DNA of 47,542 nucleotides, taken from NCBI GenBank assembly GCA_018241665.1, contig JAFEDK010000011.1:1-47542 (forward strand). The letters run 5' to 3'. The notes under the pieces are model-generated. The model was not told where the DNA came from, did no database searches, and saw only the letters and a list, made by a program, of their open reading frames with translations. Shown in pieces: positions 9,557-23,703 of the stretch (position 1 is its first letter; each line of letters starts with the position of its first letter). The translations under genes were made by a program, and so were the position numbers. Source of the DNA: Pseudomonadota bacterium (GTDB lineage Bacteria; Pseudomonadota; Gammaproteobacteria; Burkholderiales; Rhodocyclaceae).

Positions 9557-10345
9557 TTAGGCGGCGACCAGCTGGCGCAGCGTGTCTGCGGCGAGGGTCT
9601 CGGCAATGGATTCGCGCAGGGCGTGGAACTCCGCGCTGTCGAACAGGGCTCGTCGCTCGCGGTGGCGCGGAAAGCCGACTGGCAGATCGGCAATCAAGCG
9701 GCCGGGCGTGGAGCCGAGAACGACGATGCGGTCGCCGAGGTAGAGCGCCTCGTCGATGTCGTGGGTGACGAAGACGATGGTTTTCCGCGGCACCTCCGTT
9801 TCCCAGATTTCGAGCAACAGATCCTGCAGGCGGGCCCGATTGGTGGGATCGAGTGCCCCGAAGGGCTCGTCCATCAGCAGCACCGGCGAGCGCAAGGCCA
9901 GTGCGCGGGCAATGGCGGCGCGCTGGCGCATGCCGCCGGACAGCTCGAAGGGATACTGCCCGATGGCGTTCTCCAGCCCGACCTTCACGAGGCACGCTTC
10001 GGCCTGTTCCCGCCGTTCGGCCTTGCGGGCCTTGGGCTGGGCCTTGCCGATGGCGATGGCGATGTTGTCCACCACCGACATCCACGGAAACAGGGCGTAG
10101 TCCTGAAACACGACGCCGCGATCAAGGCTCGGGCCGGTGATGGGCTGGCCGTTCCAGCTCAGCCGGCCGTGGCGGGGAAACTGCAGCCCGGCCAGCAGCC
10201 GCAAGAGCGTGGATTTGCCGGAGCCGCTGGAGCCCAGCAGGCAGACGAACTGCCCTGCTGGGACCGTGAGGTCGATTTTTTCGAGGATCGGCGTCGCATC
10301 CTCGTAGGAAAAGTCGACGCCTTCCAGCCGTAGCTCAGCGGCCAT
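9557..10345 (-). CDS. ABC transporter ATP-binding protein, NitT/TauT family
   Basis: A 262-residue nucleotide-binding subunit with Walker A GSSGSGKST (about 38-46), signature LSGGMRQRAAIARAL, Walker B VLLMDEPFGALD and the switch histidine in VFVTHDIDEAL. Its ATG shares one base with the stop of the binding-protein gene (TGATG). It energises import by the adjacent permease. Confidence 0.95.
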   Translation of the reverse strand: MAAELRLEGVDFSYEDATPILEKIDLTVPAGQFVCLLGSSGSGKSTLLRLLAGLQFPRHGRLSWNGQPITGPSLDRGVVFQDYALFPWMSVVDNIAIAIGKAQPKARKAERREQAEACLVKVGLENAIGQYPFELSGGMRQRAAIARALALRSPVLLMDEPFGALDPTNRARLQDLLLEIWETEVPRKTIVFVTHDIDEALYLGDRIVVLGSTPGRLIADLPVGFPRHRERRALFDSAEFHALRESIAETLAADTLRQLVAA

Positions 10346-11367
10346 CAGACATTCTTCCGCTTGAAGTCTTTCTGCAGTTTCTTCCAGTAGGCGTCGTTGG
10401 GGTTCTCCTTGACGAGCTGGTTGAGCACCTTTTCGTACAGGCTGGCATCGATACCAGCGGAGAGGTCCGGCGCCTTGGTGATGAACTCACTGTTTGTCAT
10501 GACCTCGGCAAAGTGCTTGACGCCCTTGGCATCCGGATCGGTGGACTGGTCGAGGTACTCGGAGTAATAGCCACGCCACAGCAGTTGCTGGTCAAGCTTG
10601 ACGTACTTGGCGATCGACTCGATCGTCTCCTTCTTGTTCTCCGCCGCGAAGCGCTCGGCCTTCAGCATGGCGCGCAGGAACTTCTCCCAGGTCGCCGGGT
10701 TCTTCGCGCTGGCCTCGGTGATCACCAGGCGGCAGCAGGGATGGCCGCGTTGCAGGTCGGTGGAATGGATGACGACTTTGAGCCCCTGGTCTTCGGCACG
10801 CAGGTCGTGAGGGCCCCACACGAGGCCTACATCAACCTGGCCGGACTTCACGGCCTCGATCACCGCGGACGGGTTCTTCAGTTCGAAGATCTGCAGGTCG
10901 GTCTTCCAGTTGAGACCCTTGTCCTTCAGCGCGCCGCGCAGCACCGCGTCGCCGGACGCCATGCGGACTGTTGCAACCTTCTTGCCCTTCAGGTCGGCGA
11001 TGCCCTTGATCTTGCCGGCATTGGCCGCGCTGGCGACGAGGGCGGCGTCGCCACCCATGACGCCGCCGATGATCTTGAGCTTGGTGCCTTTCGACAGGTG
11101 GGCAATCGGCCCGGTGGTGCCAAAGGCGCCGGTGTCCAGCTTGCCTGCGATGATGGCGTTGAGGCCGTCGGCGGAATTCTGGAACTCGACCAGTTCGACA
11201 TCCAGCCCTTCCTTGGCGAACAGGCCTTGCTCCTTGGCGACGAAGAATTTGGCGTGCCCGGTGGCCGGCAGATAGCCGACCTTGAGCTGTTCAGCGAAGG
11301 CCGCGCCCACGGTTCCGGCGAGCGCGATGGCTGCGATGACAGTCTTGAGGGCAAAACGAACTTTCAT
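10345..11367 (-). CDS. ABC transporter substrate-binding protein, NitT/TauT family
   Basis: About 340 residues with a signal peptide (FALKTVIAAIALAGTVGAAFA) and a periplasmic-binding fold beginning EQLKVGYLPATGHAKFFVAKEQG and containing AFGTTGPIAHLSKGTKLKII. The ATG at 11367 places the signal peptide correctly; an upstream in-frame extension to 11421 would spoil it. It is first in the operon binding protein-ATPase-permease-thioredoxin. The CC pair in GHPCCRLVITEA is typical of a subset of this family and might interact with the operon thioredoxin, but that is speculation. Confidence 0.92.
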   Translation of the reverse strand: MKVRFALKTVIAAIALAGTVGAAFAEQLKVGYLPATGHAKFFVAKEQGLFAKEGLDVELVEFQNSADGLNAIIAGKLDTGAFGTTGPIAHLSKGTKLKIIGGVMGGDAALVASAANAGKIKGIADLKGKKVATVRMASGDAVLRGALKDKGLNWKTDLQIFELKNPSAVIEAVKSGQVDVGLVWGPHDLRAEDQGLKVVIHSTDLQRGHPCCRLVITEASAKNPATWEKFLRAMLKAERFAAENKKETIESIAKYVKLDQQLLWRGYYSEYLDQSTDPDAKGVKHFAEVMTNSEFITKAPDLSAGIDASLYEKVLNQLVKENPNDAYWKKLQKDFKRKNV

Positions 11368-11438
11368 GGCGAACTTTCTGTGCAATTTGAAGCAGAAAGT
11401 TTGCCAAATGCGCATATCCAAGCAGAACGATTATTTTC

Positions 11439-11468
11439 TTTGAATCTTATTCAAAAAACCTTATTCAA
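11439..11468 (-). promoter_or_regulatory. Candidate operator upstream of the ABC importer operon
   Basis: A perfect inverted repeat TTTGAAT-N3-ATTCAAA (11439-11455) is followed by a second half-site copy, so that CTTATTCAA occurs at 11446 and again at 11460 (14-base period). It lies about 70 bases upstream of the binding-protein start in an AT-rich pocket. This is a plausible regulator or promoter site; the regulator is unknown. Confidence 0.4.
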
Positions 11469-11484
11469 AATTGATCTTAGGACA

Positions 11485-11520
11485 GGCGGGTTCCCGAGGC
11501 CGGGCCCCTGGGCACCCGCC
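11485..11520 (-). terminator. Hairpin downstream of the CHAT gene
   Basis: GGCGGGT.CCC pairs with GGG.ACCCGCC across a GC-rich loop, 12 bases past the CHAT gene stop. It is not followed by a good U-run, so termination efficiency is uncertain. Confidence 0.45.
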
Positions 11521-11531
11521 GTGATGAGAAT

Positions 11532-17084
<5,553 letters not shown>

Positions 17085-17209
17085 GGCCTGTCTCCTCTTG
17101 TTGTTGTCGTGGCGAACGACAGCCCGCCCACCGCAGCGCGCGTCTGTCTCCGGGAAAGGATAGCCCGCGCGGGCGTGGAATCAAGATTCGGATTGCATTT
17201 TTTCGGCGT

Positions 17210-17716
17210 TCAGCCGCGCCCGAACTCCATCATCATCAGGCGGCGGCCGTCGGATTCATGCTTGCCGACGACGCGGAAGCCAAGCCGGTTGAAGCGGCGT
17301 GTGCGGGCGGTGGATACCAGCAGGCGGCCGCTCGGGAAACTTTCCATCACCCAGGCGATGCGTGCGGCGATCAAGCTCCGGGCGATGCCCTGGCCGCGCA
17401 CGTGCTCGGCGACCGCCGACATGTACAGGATGTGGGTGTCGATGGCCCAGTCGGCAGCCTTGATGCCGCCAGCGCCGACGATCTCTCCACCGCAGCGGGC
17501 GACGAAGAAGTGGCGGTAGAAGGGCGGCTCGGCGGCAACCAGCTGGGCCTCGATGCGGGCCCGGTCGTAGCGCTGCGGGTTGTCGAAGGACGCCAGTACT
17601 ACCAAGGCGGCGGCTTCACGGCCCGCATGGTCGTCGGGCAGCAGCAGGTCGATGGTGATCGGTTCCGTGGCACATCCTCCCGATGGGCGGCACCGGGGAG
17701 GTGCCGTGGCCGCCAT
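17210..17716 (-). CDS. GNAT family N-acetyltransferase
   Basis: About 168 residues. The acetyl-CoA site is in VRGQGIARSLIAARIAWV (R/QxxGxG/A motif), and the C-terminal half RRFNRLGFRVVG is typical of GNAT folds. The true start is uncertain: the first ~18 residues are Cys/Pro-rich and unlike the family, and no strong ribosome site is seen. Same strand as the CHAT gene, 125 bases upstream of it, so co-transcription is possible. The substrate is unknown. Confidence 0.75.
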   Translation of the reverse strand: MAATAPPRCRPSGGCATEPITIDLLLPDDHAGREAAALVVLASFDNPQRYDRARIEAQLVAAEPPFYRHFFVARCGGEIVGAGGIKAADWAIDTHILYMSAVAEHVRGQGIARSLIAARIAWVMESFPSGRLLVSTARTRRFNRLGFRVVGKHESDGRRLMMMEFGRG

Positions 17717-17780
17717 TCAACCTGCGCTGTGTTGCAGGCGTGTTGCGGCCGGGAGAAGGGCTGCGCCGGGGCGGGAAAGC

Positions 17781-18263
17781 CTAGGGAACGACGAAGAAGC
17801 GGTATTTGCTGGGCAGGCCCTTGCGCAGCTGGATGCCGCGCCCGACGGCGGCCGGATCCCGCGTGAAAATCTTGACCTGGGCGGAGGGGCGGACCAGCAG
17901 TTCGTCCGCGTCGCAGCGGATGATGCCGGCCTCGGCCTGGCGCTGCTTGCACAGGGTCAGCCACAGGGGGCCGTTGAGGGGGGCTTCCGCTGCGGGGGGC
18001 GGCGCAGGTGTTTCTTCTGCGGGAGCTTCGTTCTTCGGGGCGAGACGTTCCGTCTTGTCCGGGCGGGTGGGCTTGTCGCTGCGCGGCGGCCGCGGGCGCG
18101 GTGCTGGCGCGGGCTTGCTGCTCCCCGCACCGTCCTCGCTCGTCTCATGTCGGGGCGGAGCACTTTTCTCCGCCGGTGCATCGGGTTTCAGGGTCGAGCA
18201 CGCGCCCAGGGCAAGGGCAGCCAGCACGGCGAACAGGGACGGGCGAAGGTGGGAGAAATGCAT
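17781..18263 (-). CDS. Hypothetical lipoprotein
   Basis: A 160-residue protein with a lipoprotein signal (SLFAVLAALALGACS; lipobox LGAC), a long Pro/Ala/Lys/Glu-rich linker (about 25-95), and a compact C-terminal domain with two cysteines (LTLCKQRQAEAGIIRCDADE). It is probably anchored in the outer membrane with the C-terminal domain in the periplasm. No known function recognised. Confidence 0.7.
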   Translation of the reverse strand: MHFSHLRPSLFAVLAALALGACSTLKPDAPAEKSAPPRHETSEDGAGSSKPAPAPRPRPPRSDKPTRPDKTERLAPKNEAPAEETPAPPPAAEAPLNGPLWLTLCKQRQAEAGIIRCDADELLVRPSAQVKIFTRDPAAVGRGIQLRKGLPSKYRFFVVP

Positions 18264-18390
18264 GATGAATCGGCGACCGGAATCGGCAGGATTCTAGCAT
18301 GGGGGCCGGGTGGGAAAGGCCGAGCCGAGGCCGTGAGGCAGGCTGGATCCGGGCCTGCGGGGCCAGCTCGGTGGCATTTTGGGGAGGCGG

Positions 18391-18461
18391 CCGTGGGGGC
18401 GAATTCATTCGTCCCCAGTCGGTTCACCGAAGTCCGTGGGCGAATGAATTCGCCCCCACGG
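18391..18461. repeat. REPIN downstream of pqqE
   Basis: CCGTGGGGGCGAATTCATTCG and its inverted partner ending CCCCCACGG flank a 27-base centre. The centre (AGTCGGTTCACCGAAGTCCG) is nearly the reverse complement of the centre of the copy at 21.7 kb, so these two are the same element in opposite orientations. It lies 25 bases past the pqqE stop and may stabilise or end the pqq transcript. Confidence 0.85.
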
Positions 18462-18485
18462 TACAGATCGATAAAGGAGAGGGGG

Positions 18486-19622
18486 TCAGAAGGCGCGATC
18501 GAGGGCGCGGGAGTTCTTTGGGTCGCGGAAGACCAGCGGCTTGACGGTGGCGGCCTGCTCGGCCTTGGCCAATGCGGCGTCGATGAGGCCATGGTCCGGC
18601 GATTTGGGGCACACCGGGTCGGTGGCGTCGACGTTGCCGGTCAGCATGAAGGCCTGGCAGCGGCAGCCGCCGTGGTCCTTCTCCTTGTCCTCGCAGCTCT
18701 GGCAGGTTTCCGGCAGCCAGGCGGTGCCGCGGAAGCGGTTGAACAGCGGTGACTCGTGCCAGATCCAGTCCAGCGCGTGCTCGCGCACGTCCGGGAATTC
18801 GAGGCCCGGCAGCATGCGGGCGGTGTGGCAGGGCAGGGCGAGGCCGTCCGGGGTGACGGACAGGAAGACTTCGCCCCAGCCGTTCATGCACTTTTTGGGT
18901 TTCTTCGACTGGTAGTCCGGCGTCACGAAGAGGATGCGCATCTTCTTGCCGAGCTTGGCCTTCCAGCGTTCGGTGACGGCCTCGGCTTCGGCCAGCTGGG
19001 CGGCGGTGGGCATCAGCGCCTCGCGGTTGAGGAAGGCCCAGCCGTGGTACTGGGTGTTGGCCAGCTCCAGGTATTCGGCGCCAATCTCCACGGCCATCTC
19101 GATGATGCGGTCGAGGTGGTCGATGTTGGTCCGGTGCAGCACGCAGTTGATCACCGTCGGGTAGCCGGCGGCCTTGGTCATCGTCGCCACCTTGCGCTTC
19201 AGTTCGAAGGTGCGGGTGTTGGTGATGAGGTCGTTGGCTTCGCGGGTGGCATCCTGGAAGGACAGCTGGATGTGGTCCAGGCCGGCTTCCTTGAGGGCCG
19301 CCAGGCGCGCTTCGGTGAGGCCCACGCCGGAGGTGATCAGATTGGTGTAGAAGCCGAGCTTGCGGGCTTCGCCGACGAGGATCTCGATGTCGTTGCGGAG
19401 CAGCGGCTCGCCGCCCGAAATGCCGAACTGGGCGGCGCCCATCTCCCGCGCCTCACGGATCACCTTCAGCCAGTCCTCCGTCGCCAGCTCCGGCCCGGCC
19501 TGGGCGAAGTCCACCGGGTTGTAGCAGAAGGCGCAGTGCAGCGGACAGCGGTAGGTGACCTCGGCCAGCAGCCACAGGGGGCCGGGGCGGCGGGGGACGA
19601 GCAGCGAAGTCGTTGTAGTCAT
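18486..19622 (-). CDS. pqqE: PQQ biosynthesis radical SAM enzyme PqqE
   Basis: Forms the Glu-Tyr carbon bond in PqqA, the first committed step of PQQ synthesis. 378 residues: radical-SAM cluster CPLHCAFC (CxxxCxxC), [16 protein letters not shown], and a C-terminal SPASM region with auxiliary-cluster cysteines ([18 protein letters not shown]). The ATG at 19622 overlaps the pqqD stop by four bases (ATGA); a longer in-frame reading reaching into pqqD is rejected. Last gene of pqqABCDE. Confidence 0.97.
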   Translation of the reverse strand: MTTTTSLLVPRRPGPLWLLAEVTYRCPLHCAFCYNPVDFAQAGPELATEDWLKVIREAREMGAAQFGISGGEPLLRNDIEILVGEARKLGFYTNLITSGVGLTEARLAALKEAGLDHIQLSFQDATREANDLITNTRTFELKRKVATMTKAAGYPTVINCVLHRTNIDHLDRIIEMAVEIGAEYLELANTQYHGWAFLNREALMPTAAQLAEAEAVTERWKAKLGKKMRILFVTPDYQSKKPKKCMNGWGEVFLSVTPDGLALPCHTARMLPGLEFPDVREHALDWIWHESPLFNRFRGTAWLPETCQSCEDKEKDHGGCRCQAFMLTGNVDATDPVCPKSPDHGLIDAALAKAEQAATVKPLVFRDPKNSRALDRAF

Positions 19623-19972
19623 TGCAGGTCTTCCGCCGGGCAGTCCCAAGGAAGACCTGCACCCCCTTGGGGGGCAGCGACCGAAGGGCGCGTGGGGGCC
19701 GTGGGACTCCATTCGATCCAGTTCTGTTCGTCAGCCATTTTGAGGAAGGCTTCCACATCGGCGCTCAGGTTGCTGGCGTTGAACGCAGCTTCCAGGTCGG
19801 CGACGATCTCCGCCACGCTGCGCTCACCGTCGCAGCGTTTGAGGATTTCGCCTGCGCTCTGGTTGAGCTTGACCATGCCTTCCGGGTACAGCAGCACGTG
19901 GGCCTGCTGGGCCGGTTCCCACTGGAAGCGGAACAGCCGGTTGATGGCGGGGCGGGCGGTAGCGGTCGTCAT
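19619..19972 (-). CDS. pqqD: PQQ biosynthesis chaperone PqqD, C-terminally extended
   Basis: Binds the PqqA peptide and presents it to PqqE. The core ([34 protein letters not shown]... to DEQNWIEW) matches PqqD of about 90 residues. The frame then continues for about 25 residues ([18 protein letters not shown]) through palindromic, GC-rich DNA that also forms the pqqE-masking hairpin. The tail looks acquired and not part of the fold. It starts after the REPIN that separates it from pqqC. Confidence 0.93.
   Translation of the reverse strand: MTTATARPAINRLFRFQWEPAQQAHVLLYPEGMVKLNQSAGEILKRCDGERSVAEIVADLEAAFNASNLSADVEAFLKMADEQNWIEWSPTAPTRPSVAAPQGGAGLPWDCPAEDLQ
19624..19660 (-). promoter_or_regulatory. 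Hairpin covering the pqqE ribosome-binding site
   Basis: An 11-bp perfect stem (GCAGGTCTTCC / GGAAGACCTGC, 15-base loop) ends two bases before the pqqE ATG. Its 3' arm holds the only SD-like GGAAG. Ribosomes finishing pqqD would melt it, so pqqE translation should depend on pqqD translation. Confidence 0.6.
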
Positions 19973-20007
19973 GGCTGGCGTGCCTTTTTCTTAACTGTGT
20001 TTTCCCT

Positions 20008-20074
20008 GTGGGGTCGAATTCATTCGACCTCAGCGCTTTATCGACGAGATCTGGTCGAATGAATTCGACCCCAC
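20008..20074. repeat. REPIN between pqqC and pqqD (variant stem)
   Basis: GTGGGGTCGAATTCATTCGAC is met by its inverted partner ending GACCCCAC. Compared with the other copies, the G.C pair inside the stem has become T.A on both sides (GTCGAAT/ATTCGAC), a compensatory change. The centre differs from the other copies. Confidence 0.85.
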
Positions 20075-20085
20075 GGTTTGAGTCG

Positions 20086-20802
20086 CTACTGGGGGCCGCC
20101 TTCCAGGCCGTACTTGACCATCATCGCGTCGTTCATCGACCACAGGATGTCGAGCTTGAACTTGAGGATGTCGAGCGCGCGGAGCTGGGCAGCACGGGTG
20201 TCGAAGTAGCCGAGGGTGATCGCCAGGCCTTGTTCCACGTCGCGGCGGGCCTGGGTGACCCGGTTGCGGAAGTACTGCAGGCCGTCGGACTCGATCCACG
20301 GGTAGTGCTCGGGCCAGTTGGCCAGGCGCTGCTTGTGGATGGTGGGGGCGAACAGTTCGGTGAGGCTGGAGCACACGGACTCCTGCCACGGGCGCTGGCG
20401 GCAGAAGTTGAGGTAGGCGTCGCAGGCGAAGCGCACTGCAGGAATCACGTGGCGCTGGTCGACGATCTCCTCGCGGCTGAGGCCGACCGCCTGGCCGAGG
20501 CGCAGCCAGGCTTCGATGCCGCCGGCGTCGTCGCCGTGGCCATCATGGTCGAGGATGCGCTGGATCCACTCCCGGCGTACTTCCCGGTCCGGACAGTTGG
20601 ACATCACTGCGGCGTCCTTCTGCGGGATGATGATCTGGTAGTAGTAGCGGTTGGCCACCCAGCCCTGGATCTGCTCACGCGTCGCCTTGCCGGTGTTGAG
20701 CATGACGTTGAAGGGATGGTGGATGTGGTACGCGGCGCCCTTGTCGCGTAGCTGCGCTTCGAACTCTTCGGGCGTCCAGGGGCGAAGTGGGTCTTGGCTC
20801 AC
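20086..20802 (-). CDS. pqqC: Pyrroloquinoline-quinone synthase PqqC
   Basis: Cofactor-free oxidase catalysing the final ring closure and eight-electron oxidation to PQQ. 238 residues: [32 protein letters not shown], then the active-site helices including [19 protein letters not shown] and the C-terminal [11 protein letters not shown]. The start is a GTG (20802) overlapping the pqqB stop (GTGA); no ATG fits, and an open frame continuing upstream inside pqqB is a shadow. Confidence 0.97.
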   Translation of the reverse strand: MSQDPLRPWTPEEFEAQLRDKGAAYHIHHPFNVMLNTGKATREQIQGWVANRYYYQIIIPQKDAAVMSNCPDREVRREWIQRILDHDGHGDDAGGIEAWLRLGQAVGLSREEIVDQRHVIPAVRFACDAYLNFCRQRPWQESVCSSLTELFAPTIHKQRLANWPEHYPWIESDGLQYFRNRVTQARRDVEQGLAITLGYFDTRAAQLRALDILKFKLDILWSMNDAMMVKYGLEGGPQ

Positions 20803-21716
20803 AGTGCGATCTCCATGCCGTCGTAGGCCACCTCGATGCCGGCGGCGGTCAGGGCCGCGCGTTCTGCCGAGCTTTCGTCGAGGATCGGGTTGGTGTTGTT
20901 GATGTGGATGAGGACGCGGCGCACGTGGCGCGGCAGGCGGCTGAGCTGTTCGATCATGCCGCCGGGGCCGCTCTGGGCCAGGTGGCCGATGTCGCGGGCG
21001 CGCTTCTTCGACAGGCCCAGGCTGATCATCTCGTCGTCGGTCCAGAAGGTGCCGTCCACCATCACGCAGTCGGCGCTGCTCATCGCGTCGAAGACGGCGT
21101 CGTCCACTTCGGCGAGGCCGGGCGCGTAGAACACCCGCTTGCCGCTGGCCGGGTCGATGACGGTGAGGCCGATGTTGTCGCCAGGCACCGGGTTGCCGCG
21201 GTGCGGCGAGTAGGGGGGCGCCGCCGACAGCAGCGGCATGGCGCGCCAGTCCAGGCTGGCGGAGCCTTGCGGGTGGAAACTGCGGCCGTCGAGCGGAACC
21301 GGCTGGCGGTTCACGCCGCAATAGTGTTCGAGCAGATGCAGGATGGGGTTGCCGCGGGTCAGATCCTCGAACACCGGGTCGGTGGTCCAGATCGGCCACG
21401 GGCTGCCCTTTTCGCGCAGCATGTAGAGGCCGGTGGTGTGGTCGATCTGGGCGTCCACCAGGACGACCGATTCGATACCGCAGCCGCGCAGGCCTTCAGT
21501 GGGCCAGGTGCCGGCAAATTGCTGGAATTGCTGCAGGATGTCCGGCGAGGCATTGACGAGGGTCCACCGGGCGCCGTCGGCGCTCACTGCGATGGACGAC
21601 TGGGTGCGGCGCTGCAAGCCCGCCTGGCCGGCACGTACGCCCCGGCAGTTGGCACAGTTGCAGTTCCACTGGGGAAAGCCGCCGCCGGCGGCGGAGCCGA
21701 GAACGCGGATCTTCAT
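20799..21716 (-). CDS. pqqB: PQQ biosynthesis protein PqqB
   Basis: 305-residue metallo-beta-lactamase-fold hydroxylase that matures the PqqA-derived intermediate. The N-terminus [19 protein letters not shown] has the family CxCxxC (CNCANC); [13 protein letters not shown] and [11 protein letters not shown] hold the metal-fold ligands. It follows a REPIN that separates it from pqqA. Confidence 0.97.
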   Translation of the reverse strand: MKIRVLGSAAGGGFPQWNCNCANCRGVRAGQAGLQRRTQSSIAVSADGARWTLVNASPDILQQFQQFAGTWPTEGLRGCGIESVVLVDAQIDHTTGLYMLREKGSPWPIWTTDPVFEDLTRGNPILHLLEHYCGVNRQPVPLDGRSFHPQGSASLDWRAMPLLSAAPPYSPHRGNPVPGDNIGLTVIDPASGKRVFYAPGLAEVDDAVFDAMSSADCVMVDGTFWTDDEMISLGLSKKRARDIGHLAQSGPGGMIEQLSRLPRHVRRVLIHINNTNPILDESSAERAALTAAGIEVAYDGMEIAL

Positions 21717-21733
21717 GATCGGGAAGCTCCCCC

Positions 21734-21799
21734 GTGGGGGCGAATTGATTCGCCCGCGGACTTCGTGAACCGGTCTTGGGCGAATGAATTCGCCCCCAC
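21734..21799. repeat. REPIN between pqqA and pqqB
   Basis: GTGGGGGCGAATTGATTCGCC with its inverted partner ending GCCCCCAC; the left unit carries GATTC where others have CATTC. It begins 14 bases past the pqqA stop and ends 17 bases before the pqqB start. It is well placed to protect or cleave off the short pqqA message. Confidence 0.85.
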
Positions 21800-21812
21800 A
21801 GGGAACGCAGCC

Positions 21813-21887
21813 TTACTTGGCGGCGATGTACATGGTGATTTCGAAGCCGAAACGCAGATCGCAAGCTTGGGGGGTGGTCCAGGTCAT
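21813..21887 (-). CDS. pqqA: PQQ precursor peptide PqqA
   Basis: A 24-residue peptide that is the substrate for PQQ. It contains the crosslinked Glu and Tyr in the E-x3-Y motif (FEITMYIAAK; E16, Y20) and a Thr/Pro-rich front. GGAGA lies eight bases upstream of the ATG. First gene of the operon, transcribed away from proline iminopeptidase. Confidence 0.95.
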   Translation of the reverse strand: MTWTTPQACDLRFGFEITMYIAAK

Positions 21888-22006
21888 GATGAGTCTCCAA
21901 TTTTTTGATTGATGGTTACGGTCCGCCGGAAGGCGAATCCGTGGAATGCATTGTTGCGGGGGCGGCATACTTGCGCCTCACGAAAATCATTATTTCGAGG
22001 TTGGGG

Positions 22007-22906
22007 ATGGCGAATGGACTGCTCGACGTGGGCGACGGTCACCGGCTGTATTTCGAGACCTGGGGCAACCCGGCTGGTACGCCGGTGGTGGTGCTCCATG
22101 GCGGGCCGGGCAGCGGTTGCAGCCCGCGCCTGCGCGAGCTCTACGACGCGCGGCGCCATCACGTGGTGTTCTTCGATCAGCGGGGCTGCGGGCGCTCGCT
22201 GCCGTTTGGCGAGATCCGCGCCAACACGACGGCGCATCTCATCGACGACATCGAGCGTCTGCGCCGCCATCTCGGCATTGCGCGCTGGTGGGTGAGCGGC
22301 GGCTCGTGGGGGGCGACGCTGGCACTGGCCTATGCGGCGGCCCATCCGCAGGTGGTGGACGGCCTGGTGGTGCGCAGCGCCTTCCTGCCGGGCGACGGCA
22401 ATGTGCGCTGGTTCTTCGAGGGGCTGGCGGCGCTGCGGCCGGAGGCCTGGCGGGCTTTGTCCGCGGCGCTGGGCGGTGCGCCGGATCTGCTGGCCGAACT
22501 GGCTTTTCGTCTCAGTGGGGACGACCGGGAGCTTGCACGGGACGCGGCGCTGGCCTGGCTTACTTATGAGCAGGCGGTGAACGATCCGGCCGCGCCGCTT
22601 CCGTCACCGACTACGGAAGAGCTCGACCGGCTGGTGGGCAAGTACCGGCTGCAGGCTCATTACCTGAAGTCGGGTTGTTTCCTCGATGAAGCGGCTTTCC
22701 TGGATGCCTGCGCGGGGCTGTCCGGTGTGCCGGTCTGGCTGATCCACGGTCGCGACGACGTGGTCTGCCCGCCGCCCAATGCCGAGCGTATCCACGCCCG
22801 CATCGCCGGCAGCCGGCTGGTGTGGATCGACGGCTGTGTCCACGACCCCTTCCATCCTGGCATGGCGGCGGCGTGGCGGGTGGCGCTGGGGAACGAGCAG
22901 GGTTGA
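22007..22906 (+). CDS. pip: Proline iminopeptidase (alpha/beta-hydrolase, S33)
   Basis: Releases N-terminal proline from peptides, in the cytoplasm. 299 residues with the oxyanion motif HGGPGSGCSP (31-40), DQRGCGRS (57-64), nucleophile elbow GGSWGATLAL (S100), Asp in HGRDDVVCPP and His in GCVHDPFHPGM. The ATG at 22007 is preferred (GAGG upstream, family N-terminus); a TTG-initiated extension to 21905 is unlikely. The protein is slightly shorter than typical Pip (about 315). Divergent from pqqA, sharing a ~120-base intergenic region. Confidence 0.88.
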   Translation: MANGLLDVGDGHRLYFETWGNPAGTPVVVLHGGPGSGCSPRLRELYDARRHHVVFFDQRGCGRSLPFGEIRANTTAHLIDDIERLRRHLGIARWWVSGGSWGATLALAYAAAHPQVVDGLVVRSAFLPGDGNVRWFFEGLAALRPEAWRALSAALGGAPDLLAELAFRLSGDDRELARDAALAWLTYEQAVNDPAAPLPSPTTEELDRLVGKYRLQAHYLKSGCFLDEAAFLDACAGLSGVPVWLIHGRDDVVCPPPNAERIHARIAGSRLVWIDGCVHDPFHPGMAAAWRVALGNEQG

Positions 22907-23045
22907 AAATGGCCAGGTGGCGCATTGGCCGGTGCCAATTGATGCGGGTCAATGAGACGGGCGGGGGCGGAGGGCTAGCATCGCGCCGTGTTCCTGAAGT
23001 GTTCCGTGGAACCCCCAATCCCCCATCAGATTACCGAGACCGTTC

Positions 23046-23453
23046 ATGCGTACAACAAAACTCCTCCCCCTGCTGCTCGTTGCCCTGCTGGCAGCCTGCG
23101 GCAAGTCCGAAGCCCCCAAGTCCGAGGCACCGAAGGCTGAAGCGCCCGCTGCTGCGCCCGCCGCGGCACCGGCGCCGGTTGCCGACGCGGCAGCCGATGG
23201 CGGCAAGGGCCTCGATGTGTTCAAGAAGACCTGTGTGATGTGTCACCAGACCGGCGTGGCCGGCGCGCCCAAGCTCGGCGACAAGGCCGACTGGGGCCCG
23301 CGCATCGCCCAGGGCAAAGACGTCCTGTACAAGCACGCCATCGAGGGCTTCAATGGAAGCAAGGGTGCCATGCCGGCCAAGGGCGGCAATCCGTCCCTGT
23401 CCGATGAAGAGATGAAGGCCGCTGTCGACTATATCGTTGGCAAGTCTCAGTAA
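23046..23453 (+). CDS. c-type cytochrome lipoprotein (cytochrome c5-like)
   Basis: 135 residues: lipoprotein signal (LLPLLLVALLAACGKS), an Ala/Pro/Lys-rich linker with repeated SEAPK/KAEAP units (about 21-50), then one haem domain with CVMCH (63-67) and the likely sixth ligand Met109 in GAMPAKGG. The spacing fits the c5 family. It is probably membrane-anchored in the periplasm, carrying electrons between membrane complexes or to dehydrogenases; a link to PQQ enzymes is only suggested by proximity. A terminator follows. Confidence 0.88.
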   Translation: MRTTKLLPLLLVALLAACGKSEAPKSEAPKAEAPAAAPAAAPAPVADAAADGGKGLDVFKKTCVMCHQTGVAGAPKLGDKADWGPRIAQGKDVLYKHAIEGFNGSKGAMPAKGGNPSLSDEEMKAAVDYIVGKSQ

Positions 23454-23476
23454 GCGTTCGATTCTCCTTTGACCTC

Positions 23477-23534
23477 AGCGCGCACCCCCCGCGCGCTAAA
23501 GCCCGGCCGGGCAATCTGCGGCCGGGTTTTTTTT
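23477..23534 (+). terminator. Tandem hairpins with U8 tract after the cytochrome gene
   Basis: A GCGC-rich hairpin (23477-23497) is followed by CCCGGCC/GGCCGGG (23502-23526) and TTTTTTTT, a strong rho-independent terminator. Confidence 0.88.
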
Positions 23535-23558
23535 GCCTGCTGAAGCAGAGGGGGGCAG

Positions 23559-23576
23559 GGGCGAATTCATTCGCCC
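23559..23576. repeat. Single REP unit
   Basis: GGGCGAATTCATTCGCCC, one half of the REPIN family, without a partner nearby. Intergenic between the cytochrome terminator and the DUF2249 gene. Confidence 0.7.
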
Positions 23577-23703
23577 GGCTGCTGCCAAGCCCTCGCGGCG
23601 TAGCCGGCAAACCCGATGCAGATCAAGGAAAGCCCGCTTGCCCGACGGCACACTGACGATACCCGACAGATTCAGTCGGATTTATCGATACCTTGGAGCC
23701 AGC

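Noticed and set aside
20803-21399. N-terminal extension of pqqC inside pqqB
   Set aside because: It lies fully in another frame of pqqB; the GTG overlapping the pqqB stop gives the correct PqqC N-terminus.
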